From Erodium maritimum (taxonomy: Eukaryota; Streptophyta; Magnoliopsida; Geraniales; Geraniaceae), in contig OY997589.1 in NCBI GenBank assembly GCA_963921825.1, positions 79,406,523 to 79,470,522 of the forward strand: a stretch of 64,000 bases of DNA, read 5' to 3'. The position numbers were made by a program, and so were the translations under genes. Below, piece by piece: positions 1-9,782 of the stretch. The notes below the pieces were generated by a model. That model ran no database searches and was not told the origin of the DNA. It saw only the letters and a list, made by a program, of their open reading frames with translations. Every line of letters starts with the position of its first letter. Position 1 is the stretch's first letter.

Positions 1-315
1 AGCAAGAAAAACAAAAGTTTGTGTGGGATTGTGTATTGTCCAAAGGACAACTGGTTACAATATGAATTGTCCACGACAACTGGATACAGTATGAATTGTC
101 AACCAGGCGATATATATTTGTTATTTAGACGATTTATATTATACACAACTGTCGTGGACAATTTGGTACTGTAGCTAGTTGGCGTGTCAACAATCTATCG
201 AGTAATCATTTTGCATTTGACCCAAACATAAGATTTTTCATTTCCATTTCAAATCTGTAACAGCAATAGATCAAGAATAAGTCTTATCCAAAAAAAAAGA
301 TCAAGAATAAAGTAC

Positions 316-1013
316 CTCAAGTTTCTTCTTTTCCATTTCAGCCTTCCTCTTCTCGTGATTTTCCCAAGCTTGAATCTTTACCTCTTCGCGCTTGTACCTA
401 CCAGGACTTGCCCAAAACCCAAGTCAAGATCAAGTCCAAAACTACAAGTCTTGTTAGTACCTAACACGAAGAGTGTATCAAGAGCTCACCTTGCAGTGTA
501 CTTAGCACGCTCGGCCTCATCCCAAGCCATAGCCCTCTTTTCAAGGCTGCTAAGTTCCCTGACCTGATCTACCCTTGCACCAGGATCAGGAACCGAGCCA
601 TGGTGGTGAGACCTGACCGGAGTTGAAGCTCCAGAGCCAATGGGGCTCTGAGCTCTAACGGGAGTGGCTGTTCTTGAAGGCTCTTGGCTAGCGATAGGAG
701 TCATCTCAGTCCCCATATCCCTCACACACACTGATCTCACCCCCAATGTTGATGATAACTCGTCACAGTCCATCTTCTTCGTTTCGGGCCCCTCATCTTG
801 AGGGACGGGTGTGATGAGTCTTCTATCATCTGCATTTGAGTCTCGGGGCTGAGTGCTGAGATTGCTGCTCCTGTTATCTCTCGACAAGCCCATCAGCCAT
901 TTCTGCGCATCATCCCATTTTGAAGGTGTTGCCTTCCCCAAAACCCGATTGTGAAACTCAAAGCTCATAGTATTACCAGTACCAGAAACCTCTTTATCCT
1001 CCACAGATCTCAT
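316..1013 (-). CDS. Remorin family protein, partial (3' end off the left edge)
   Basis: Two exons are visible, 1013-490 and 397-316, with GT/AG borders. The joined phase reads A-R-Y-K across the junction. The downstream exon encodes YKREEVKIQAWENHEKRKAE, the start of the coiled-coil Remorin_C domain that anchors these proteins to the plasma-membrane inner leaflet and nanodomains. The upstream exon carries FHNRVLGKATPSKWDDAQKW and a Ser/Thr/Pro-rich disordered segment. This layout resembles the long-N-terminus remorins, in which an MRSVED motif lies inside the protein. The ATG at 1013 may therefore be internal, with earlier exons upstream. A possible short upstream exon (2144-2107, good GTAAGT donor) does not match in phase, so I did not join it. 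The last coding exon or exons lie beyond base 1. The family is certain; the true start and end are not. Confidence 0.85.
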
Positions 1014-1488
1014 TATGACTCAAAACCCAGAACTGAGGACTCAGAATCAAGTCTCAAGAACAAGATTCATGACCAATGAACCCAGAACCCAATAAAAACA
1101 CAAACTTTATGTACTAATCAACAGTTAATGTAGTTCAAATGATAGCTCATAGTATTGCCAATACCAGAAATCTCATTATCACACAAAACCCAGATCCGAG
1201 AACTCACAAGCAAGTCCCAAGAACAAGATGCATGACCCAATGAACCCAAAACTCCATAAAAACACAATCTTTATGTACTAATCAACAGTTAACATAGTTC
1301 AAATGAAAGCTCGTAGTATTGCCAGCACCAGAAATCTTACCACTCAACTATTCGATTGAACCCGGAAAAAACCCAGATCTGAGGACTCAGAATCAAGTCC
1401 CAAGAACAAGATTCATGACCCAATGAACCCAAAGTCCCATAAAAACACAATCTTTATGCACTAATCAACAGTTAATGTAGTTCAAATT
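962..1488 (-). repeat. Three tandem units of about 165-182 bp at the 5' edge of the remorin exon
   Basis: Units lie at about 962-1141, 1142-1306 and 1307-1488. All contain a CAAAACCCAG-like block, a CATGACCCAATGAACCC-like block and end near TAGTTCAAATG. Unit 1 includes the first roughly 17 codons of the remorin exon. Units 2 and 3 keep diverged versions of that edge: SGTGNT in the gene, SGIGNT and SGAGNT in the copies. Confidence 0.8.
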
Positions 1489-3144
1489 GAAGAAAAAAAA
1501 CACATAGATCAAAAACCCATATGACAAATTTTGTGAAATGAAGCAAAAGAGCAATATTAATACACTTCAGTGAAAAGTTAGGCATAGAAAATATCTGAAG
1601 CTCAGTTTATCAGTAACTTCAATATATAACCCTAAAAGGCACCCATTTGGGCTTTATTGAGCTCAAGTTCATCAATGAATCAAACCCAGAAGCCAAAACC
1701 CAATACCAAACCTAAATTGCAGCTGATACTTCAATAAATGCTCCTAAATCATTGGACCCAGAATCCATAAAGAATACAGAACTTAAGATAGGGACTCCAC
1801 AGAGTTTCGCTTTAAAGAGCTTGAGAGTAAATAGTGACTTGTGAAGATGACAGTTCCTCAAAGCCATGGATTTTTGGAACTAGCAATGGACTTGGATTTT
1901 ACAGTTCAGATCCGTTGAACAATAAAAAATTAAAACTTACATGGTTGAAACTTGAAATCTGAACCAAGCAACGGATGGTAAAAAAAAAAAGTGAGATTGA
2001 GGATGGAAATACATTATTAAATTAAGCTTTTGGACATAGAAAGCAACGAACTTTACTTACTGACAAAAAAAAAGGAAAAGGAAAAAAACAGTGGAGCTCA
2101 ACTTACTTGAGTGATCTTGGGAAGAGCTTTCTTTTTCTACTCATTTTCTTGCACACAAATCAAAATTTACCAGATAAGTTTAGAGTTTAAAGGTAGTTTG
2201 GGTTGTTGAAGAATATAAGCCCCATGTGACACATGATTAAAACAGAAGTATTTTCATACATTTAATTTAATCGAAAATTACATTATTTTTCATCCTTTTT
2301 TTGTAGAATGTAAAAGTTTTGGACTCTACCCACTTTATATGACAACACGTGGCACACTTTTAAACATTAGACTATTTTATAAAAAAATGAATACAAATAT
2401 ACAATAGTCTTCTTAATTCAAAATCTGTATATATTTTGAATTTTCAACTTTTCCAGTTTTTTTAAGTTTTTTCATTTTTATACGAGGAGCATTTTCGTCA
2501 TTGAAGTCATAATTATGATAAATTGGAACAAAAAAATAATTGGATTTGATGAATTGATACAATTTAAAGTACAAGACTAGAGAATTAGTAACACTTTAAA
2601 ATAGATAGTAGTGAAGTGTGGTTTCCCAAGTTTAATGTAATGAAGTAAAATAATAAAATCGATATAGTTAAGAAACGTGACAAGATTAATATATATGTGT
2701 GCAATAATCCCTATATTTAACAATTCAAGACATCATTTTCTTTAATAATAATTGTCTGATAGAAACATAAACAAGTCGATCCTTTAACAAGCTATTCAAA
2801 TTGTGCTGATTGGCTTTTGTCACCAATCAATACATTTTCATAACATCATTCACACTTTTTAGCATTGACATTGGTGAGCATATATACTTCAAGGTTCAGT
2901 ATAACAAATCAATTTCATTACTGCTCTCAGAAACTGTTTCAATTGCAAATCACAACACAAGTCATTGAACTATGCTTGACCCAGTTGCAGATTTGCAACT
3001 TCGTTCAACTATGTCCAGCAAAACGTTTGAAAATGCTATCAAACAAGGTCTACAATCTAACCATATCAACCTTTATACCGTTGTCAAGACTTGAACCGAT
3101 GATCCAAGATCTCAATCAGTTGAACGAAGTATGAATCGAGTTTG
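1489..3144. other. AT-rich intergenic region, no convincing gene
   Basis: This is low-complexity A/T-rich DNA between the remorin 5' region and the 3' end of the DUF212 gene. The only coding-like item is a short minus-strand reading from an ATG at 2144, ending in a consensus donor at 2107-2102. It could be a remorin leader exon. The plus-strand ORF starting at 2865 has no recognisable domain. Confidence 0.5.
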
Positions 3145-6100
3145 TCAAGTAAACAAGGATATCACATGACCTATGACTGCTGCCACTATCCCAAGTAATC
3201 CACCAGCAATAACCTGTAATGGATTGTGAATGTTAGTTAGAGAAAAATCACACCCATGTTTGAAAATACCTTCATTATTTGTTTGTTTTTTTTACACGAG
3301 GGCGTTTTTGTCATTTAACATCCAAAATTTGACATAATTTAATGACGTTGCGGTAAACTGAGACTATAAAAGTTTAGGGAGTTATCAAAAGCTTTTTAAA
3401 CTTCAGAATATTTAAATGAAAAGAGGTGCATATTTAAGGGTTGTTGAGTGAGATTATCCTTGGAAATTATAACACACTTCAGGATGGAGGGTGCATAAGG
3501 TATGACCGTATGAGCCAATAGGTAATACTAATATAATAAGTGGATTTTCAAATTTTCAATGACAGAAATTGAAATTTTAGCAACAAGCAGATATTATATA
3601 CCATATTGTGCTGTTGTCCTCATAGTGAGAGAATATCCGGGTAATGGTGATTTCGACTGACATGGTACATCATCTCAACTAAATTTCTTACTTTTAGAAA
3701 GGTACAAAAAGGAAGAAAGTTAAGGGATATGAAAAAGTGAACTCTTTTTTGTTTTTTACTTATTATTTTTTAAATATAAATTCTAAGGGTGAAATGGTTG
3801 TTTTTATACAAATTACAACAAGAAGACAAGTTCAGGGTTCTTTTCACAATTATCAAAGAAGAGGGCTATGAGTTGTAAAATGTGAATACCTCAAGGTACT
3901 TTTTTGCAATTATCCCTAGTTGGTATGTCAAAGGTTTTCAACACTACATATTAATCGGATTCATTGCTTCAATTATAAATTTTCAACGTGATACATGAAA
4001 TGTGTTTTAGGATACCTGAGGAGGAGTATGGCCAAGAAGTTCTCGAAGTGGCCCACTCTCTGACAGAGGATGTTCAGCGGGAAGTTCATACACTATTTGG
4101 TTTAAAACCTGAGTATGCAGCACAAGTTCGATAAATAAATCATCCAAATTCAAGAGAAAATAGCTCAGTTCTTTTACAAAATAGGTAGAGAGAGAAACAG
4201 AAGCATCAGATAATTAAACCTCTGCTTGACGTCCAGCTTGTAACCTTACACCAGTCGCATCATACATCACCTGCAATCAAATACTTCACATAAATTTCCC
4301 ACATTGGCTCCACAAAATGAATGTTTACTATCCACTGAGGTATTCATTGCAAAAAAGTACCCTGAGATATTCATTTTTTGCAACTCGTAGCCCTTTTCTT
4401 TGGTAATCGCAAAAGGTACCTTGAACTTGTCTTTTTCTTGCATTTTGGAACAAATTCATACAAAGTGCAACAAAAAGACAAGTTCAGTGAAAAAATTATA
4501 ATCATCTAAGAAGAGGGCTACAAGTTGCAGAAAGTGAATACCTCAGGGTATTTATTTGCAATTGTCCCTGGGTATATTCTTCCATAATGAAGAGTATGAA
4601 AAAGGAATTCATATGGGAGCTTACGATGCATGTTAAGATCAACGAAACTGCAAAAGCAGATCCTCCAACACCTTCTTGTAACCCGATGGACGTACAGAGA
4701 GCGGCGACAGTTGCAGAATGGGACGACGGCATCCCGCCGGATGCAAAAAGTTGTTTGAGGTCCCATCGCCTTTCTCTATACCTGGACTTCCACGAAACAT
4801 GACTCTTATGAAAACTTGACATAGTTTATAAAACCTAGCATGGCTGGTTGGTCAATGCAAGAAGCATAAAATTTATAAATTCTCAAATATCCTCAAAATG
4901 GAAGTTAAGGAATCAGCCATTCACTCAATCATGAGAGTAGCTCAATGCAAACTACATTGTTGTTTTGTGTCATGTGGCCATTAACTAATAAATGGCAACA
5001 TATTTTGATTCCTCGACAAAAACATCCCTCGAGGCAACAAGAAACGACTCGATTGCTAATCAGCCATTGAATCAACAACACAGTAGCACAATTGATTCCC
5101 TGTCACTCAAAAGGGCAGAGCAAGAAACTACACGATTTCTAATCAACCATTCAATCGACGTAGGCACAAATTACACCCAATTTCAAGAAATAATAAGCGG
5201 GGAAATACTACTCTGGCCTAATCTAATTCCTAACCTAACCTCCACCCACACCTGCTCCTAAGCAGATGTACACACTAAGGTTCGAACCTCTGTCCTCCAG
5301 GTTCAAAGAGAGCTCTCTAACCACCAAGCCAACCCAAGTGGACAATCTCGACAAACAATAGCATAATTGATTCCCAGTAACTCAAAAGGGAAAGTCTTCG
5401 CTGAAGTTGACTTGATTGGCACAAACCCATTTCGGCAAAACACAAACCAAGTGTTATTTACAAGTCTAGAGATCTACCACCTAGAAAGCTAGCATATTGG
5501 ATCATAGCTTCTTGTGTCATGGCATTAACCAATAACTGCCATCATGTTTTGTTTCCCCAACAAAAAAGCATCCCTCGAGGCAGAAATAAACTACATGATT
5601 ACGAATCGACCATCGAATCAATAACAGTATGGCACAAGCACAAATCATACCCAATTCTGACCCACAAGAGCACAATTGATTCCCGCTAACTTAAAAATGC
5701 AAGTCCTAGCTCAAATTGACTTGATTGGCATGATCCCACTTGGGCAAAACACATAGGCCAAGTGTTATGTCCAAGTCTAGGGATCTACAGCCTAGAAAGC
5801 TAGCATCTTGGATCATCCCTATAGTGGGTTTAAGCTTTTAATTCGATGCTTCCAATTAGAGCCTGAAACTACCCACTAATGATCTAAGGTTGTAGCTACT
5901 ATTTTGAGTTCTGCTCCTTCTCTTGTATCACAAAACGGGTTCCTCTAGAACCACGGATCAACAAATAAGAGTGAAAAAAAAACTTCCACAACGAATCGAA
6001 AAAGCACAAATCATCGAGAACCCAGCAAAAAGGAAAGGAAATTAGGGGAAGAGAAATGAAAATACCAGGTGGTGAAGACCTTGATGGACTGAGCTATGGC

Positions 6101-6193
6101 GAAAGCAACGAGAGCAGAAATGAGAGGGGAATTGGCGACGATCGAAGACGACGACGAAGAAGAAGAAACAGATGTTTCAGTAGAATCGAGCAT
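3145..6193 (-). CDS. DUF212 family membrane protein (acid phosphatase/vanadium haloperoxidase-related)
   Basis: Five exons, 6193-6066, 4781-4625, 4270-4220, 4108-4016 and 3213-3145, join in phase to 165 codons plus stop. Every border is GT/AG. The product has a Ser-rich N-terminus (poly-Ser at residues 9-17), a first hydrophobic segment (NSPLISALVAFAIAQSIKVF), the family signature GGMPSSHSATVAAL after RRWD, a second hydrophobic stretch, then VMYDATGVRLQAGRQAE, LLGHTPPQVIAGG and a last membrane segment. The SGGMPSSHSA block resembles the phosphate-binding loop of PAP2/haloperoxidases, but the other catalytic motifs of that superfamily are absent and no enzymatic activity is established for the plant family. 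The large first intron (4782-6065) carries a tandem duplication and a SINE; intron 2 carries a foldback repeat. Length fits the short plant members. Confidence 0.9.
4329..4575. repeat. Foldback (MITE-like) repeat overlapping intron 2 and the exon 2 edge of the DUF212 gene
   Basis: Two arms are inverted around about 4450-4465. The left arm reads GCAACTCGTAGCCC with GTACCTTGAACTTGTC; the right arm has GACAAGTTCAG and GGGCTACAAGTTGC. A third, partial copy in the same family sits at about 3820-3920 in intron 4. No clear target duplication was seen. Confidence 0.65.
4970..5820. repeat. Diverged tandem duplication within DUF212 intron 1
   Basis: The segment from about 4970-5520 is repeated at about 5510-5820. 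Shared landmarks include CATCCCTCGAGGCA (near 5024 and 5569), ACAATTGATTCCC and CTAGAAAGCTAGCAT (near 5483 and 5794). The first copy is interrupted by a SINE; the second is not. Confidence 0.7.
5185..5342 (-). mobile_element. tRNA-type SINE in intron 1 of the DUF212 gene
   Basis: On the minus strand an A-box-like GTTGGCTTGGTGGTTAGAG is followed by a B box GGTTCGAACC, then a family body shared with the SINE at 45773-45938. Flanking 7-bp sequences CAATTTC (5178-5184) and CAATCTC (5343-5349) look like a TSD with one change. The adjacent duplicated intron copy lacks the insert. Confidence 0.75.
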
Positions 6194-6993
6194 CTCCGCG
6201 ACAACAAGAACAGACGAACCCAGATCCTTGAGCTCCGTACGGATTCTTCTTCAGAGAGAAAGCGTATTGGGTTTGTGAGCTGTGCAGATGCTTTGAAGAG
6301 AAGAGAAGGTTTTGGGTATGGCGATGACGATGATGGTATTGATTTTTGGCTCCTTTTTCTTCTTCTTGATACCAACTAACGGTCTCTTTATTCTCATTTT
6401 TCATTCTCTGCAACCCCCAAATTTCTCTACTGAATATGCTTTCTCTCTCTATTTCTCTCTAGAATATGCTTTTAATTTTCAACATTATTACTTGTATTAT
6501 TATTTATTTATTTGACCGTTATTAGGCTAGCCAATTAAATATTTGTGGGTGCATTGATTATTTATGGGCTATCTTGGTGTAAGTGTGTAACTGCCATTTA
6601 TGTTGGGTTAAAGTTCACTTATCAATAATGATATTTTAAAATATCTCCTATGTACATTGAATATAGTTGCATTGTTCTCTTTCATTAGTTATGGTTGTTC
6701 AATAACAACGCAACGGTTATTATGGATAGCATGGCATCTTCTACTATAGGGTTGGCGATAGAAAATGTAAAGGTAAGAATGGACTTGGGAAATTTGAAGT
6801 CAAGGTTGTGATGGATTTCGGTAGCTGAACTAGAAGCCTGTGAAGAGGAGGTTGATGGGTTCGATGGTTCATTTTGTCGCTTTGACCATAAGTTGACAAA
6901 AAAACTCCTACATTTCGACAGTACAATCAATCGGTTCTCACTAATGTCATAAAGGATTCTTGGAAGGTGTAAGTTCTTTTGAGCCTCTAGGAG
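6194..6993. other. Intergenic region upstream of the DUF212 gene
   Basis: This holds the likely promoter and leader of the minus-strand DUF212 gene and then A/T-rich spacer. The ORFs on both strands between 6056 and 6930 are frame shadows of GA/CT-rich sequence or random. I see no conserved domain. Confidence 0.4.
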
Positions 6994-8013
6994 TATTAGA
7001 GAACCAACTCAACTAATAGCTCAAGCTTATAGTTGAAGATCCAATTATATATATTTTTTAACACGGTTCCTCACGGACAAGTTCGTTTACGGGTTTGGAG
7101 GTGAATTATTAGAGGAAGATATGAGCCCATTTGAGAAGAGAGATAAGGGTTGGTCCAATTTGGGCAAATTGAGAAGAAATTAATATATTTTTGTAGAGAG
7201 TGGGGTCTGAACCCGGGTCCATGAGGAATCAAGCTCTGATGCCATATTAGAGGACCAACTCAACTAAAAGCTCAAGCTGATAGTTGAAGGCCCAATTATA
7301 GTTATATTCTAACACGCGCCGTCACGGACAAACCCGTTTACGAGTTTGGAGGTGAATTATATAGAAGATGAGATAAGCCCATCGAAAAGAGAGATATAAG
7401 GGCTGGCCCATTTATGACAAATTTGATAAATTGGGAAGAAATTAGAAATATTTGTGAGGAATCAAGCTCTGATACCATATTAGAGGACCAACTCAACTAA
7501 AAGCTCAAGCTGATAGTTGAAGGGTCAATTATAGTTATATTCTAACACGCGCCCTCACAGACAACCCCGTTTACGAGTTTGGAGGTGAATTATATAGAAG
7601 AGGAGATAAGCCCATCGAGAAGAGAGATATAAGGGTTGGCCCATTTATGACAAGTTTGATAAATTGAGAAGAAATTAGAAATTTTTGTGAGGAATCAAGC
7701 TCTGATACCATATTAGAGGACCAACTCAACTAAAAGCTCAAGCTGATAGTTGAAGGCTCAATTATAGTTATATTCTAACACGCGCCCTCACGGACAAACC
7801 CGTTTACAGGTTTGGAGGTGAATTATATAGAAGAGGAGATAAGCTCATCGAGAAGAGAGATATAAGGGTTGGCCCATTTATGACAAATTTGATAAATTGA
7901 GAAGAAATTAGAAATTTTTGTGAAGAATCAAGCTCTGATACCATACTAGAGGACCAACTCAACTAAAAGCTCAAGCTTAAAGTTGAAGATCCAATTATAG
8001 TTATATTCTAACA
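6994..8013 (-). mobile_element. Tandem TRIM retrotransposon array (five LTRs, four internal domains)
   Basis: Five about 70-bp LTRs lie at 6994-7063, 7244-7314, 7478-7547, 7711-7780 and 7944-8013. On the minus strand each begins TGTTAGAATATAAC and ends near CCTCTAATA. Each LTR except the last one on that strand is followed by TGGTATCAGAGC, the primer-binding site for initiator-Met tRNA (with one change next to LTR 2). Each internal domain of about 165 bp ends in a purine-rich GAGGGCGCG tract before the next LTR. No coding capacity is present, as expected for a terminal-repeat retrotransposon in miniature. Flanks AGGAG and CGGAG may be an aged 5-bp TSD. Confidence 0.85.
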
Positions 8014-9782
8014 CGGAGAATGGATTATCGACTTTTTCTTTCTGTCGGTGAGGTACAAGGCATGGTACTTGCATATGAACCGTGATTTTTCCAAAAGGTG
8101 TTAGCGGTCTTGTCTAATATCATCCCTGGATACATTCGGCCACCATCTAATGCACTCATACGTCTGTGTGGGTGAGGGACGCGAATATACCAATCGACGG
8201 GACGAATAGATTGATTAGAATTTGGACATGTAACTTTCTGGGCATCTGCATATAAGTTGATATCGACTCCTCCAAAAGATGTTGGGGAAACTACATATGG
8301 GTCAGAGTCCGACCGAACTTTTACAATCATCTATGTTGCTAGATAATGATGACGAATAAGGGACCCAAAGGTCATGGTGCACTTAACCTATAAATGCCTC
8401 CCCCAACCAATGCTTTCGTTGCGGTTTCCAAGGACACATGAGTTGAGACTACATGATAGCTCTCAATAGTGTCAGACCTAAAGAGCGTTACTTTGAATCA
8501 TTTCTCGAAGAGGGACCAGCACCGAGAAGAAGCAGATATCTAAAGGGGGGCTAGATAGAAGGTTCGACCAACATGTAAGGGTCTGATCGAAGTACTACCA
8601 GCGACATGAACCAGGGTGGCTCGTCCTAAACACCCTCACCTCGATTAGGGTTAGAACTCTCTGTCAGCGCGTCCACTATACAGAGACATTCCTCTTCTGG
8701 TACATGTAGGGAACTAGTAACCGCGAACAACCAAGAAAGTGATGCGCCTAAATATGGTATATTTAATTTAACCATTTTCCCATATATTTATCTTGTTTGT
8801 ATCTCTTTTTATATTTTTAGCATTTATTAATAATTTCTCTTAAATCCCCTTGATTGTCGATATCTTTCGGGGTTTTAAATACATTCATTATTGAGCTTGT
8901 TAGGTAGCTCTCAGACAAATAATGATGCAAGAACGAAACCATCCAAAGCGAGAATGGACAAAATAGTAAAACTGATCAAAGTGGAGGAGACACCAGATTA
9001 AGACATGTGGCACATTCATGGGCGTTGGATCAACAAACCTTGACTATTGACCGCTAGCTCACATATCTTTTGTGTTCTACGTCACATTGGATCCGAGTTT
9101 TGGTGCTTTAGAGGCACATCAGGCGTCATGCACGCCCGAAATGATCCCCCATCAACCGCTTTATCTCTGGATGCATCAAATGTCCCTACGCTCGCTCACA
9201 CTTGATTCAAAGCAACTGCTCAACTCCCCTTTCTCCAACATCGCGTGAATAAGGAGATCAGAATTTTCTAGAGAGACGGATTTTATATCATATATTTTAT
9301 CTCCTCTTTTAATTCTGACCTACCATTTGGGCTCTTCTTGTTTCCCCAAAAGCTCGAGACAACTAGGATAGAGCAGATAAAAACAGTTCAAGCTATGTGA
9401 CAGTGACTTATATCTTAAGGTTCTAGGGGATGTTTGCACCACTTGGACATGGAGAAGAAGGAATCTGAACATAAAGCAAGAGCTCATTCCCCGCTGAAGA
9501 AGGTTGTCAAGATTTTCTAGATGATATCAAATACTTTGGGAGCAGAATTATTGAAGATGACATTATTCCTTGTTAGCCATAACTCCCAAGTTACCAAATG
9601 GAAGATTTTATTCTACCTCTTTCTGGCATATAAGGTATAAAATTGAGCTCATGAAGTGATGAAGTGATGATTGCCTTCATAATCGATGGAGGAACCCAAT
9701 AAAAACTCCACCAAAGCATGATGCATCCCCAAATTTTTCAACTGAAAATGCAAGCTACCAACAAATATGTGCAGTTGTTATA
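8014..9782. other. Degenerate retroelement-like region
   Basis: At 8411-8452 the plus strand reads C-F-R-C-G-F-Q-G-H-M-S-stop-D-Y, a retrotransposon gag zinc knuckle (CX2CX4HX4C) in which Trp has become a stop and the last Cys a Tyr. The rest has no intact frame. The 101-codon minus ORF at 8025-8330 matches nothing I recognise. Confidence 0.55.

Noticed and set aside
1-180. Short direct and inverted repeats around GACAACTGG and GTCGTGGACAATT
   Set aside because: A minor local duplication in the remorin intron, too short to assign to any element.
2107-2144. Upstream remorin exon starting MSRKRKLFPRSL
   Set aside because: The donor is good but its phase does not match the visible exon at 1013, so I could not join it.
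5278-5342. Possible tRNA gene because of A and B box sequences
   Set aside because: No cloverleaf closes, and the segment recurs as part of a longer SINE body with target duplications.
6994-8013. Regularly spaced repeats that might be read as a CRISPR-like or satellite array
   Set aside because: Each unit has LTR ends, a tRNA-Met primer-binding site and a polypurine tract, so a tandem TRIM explains it fully.
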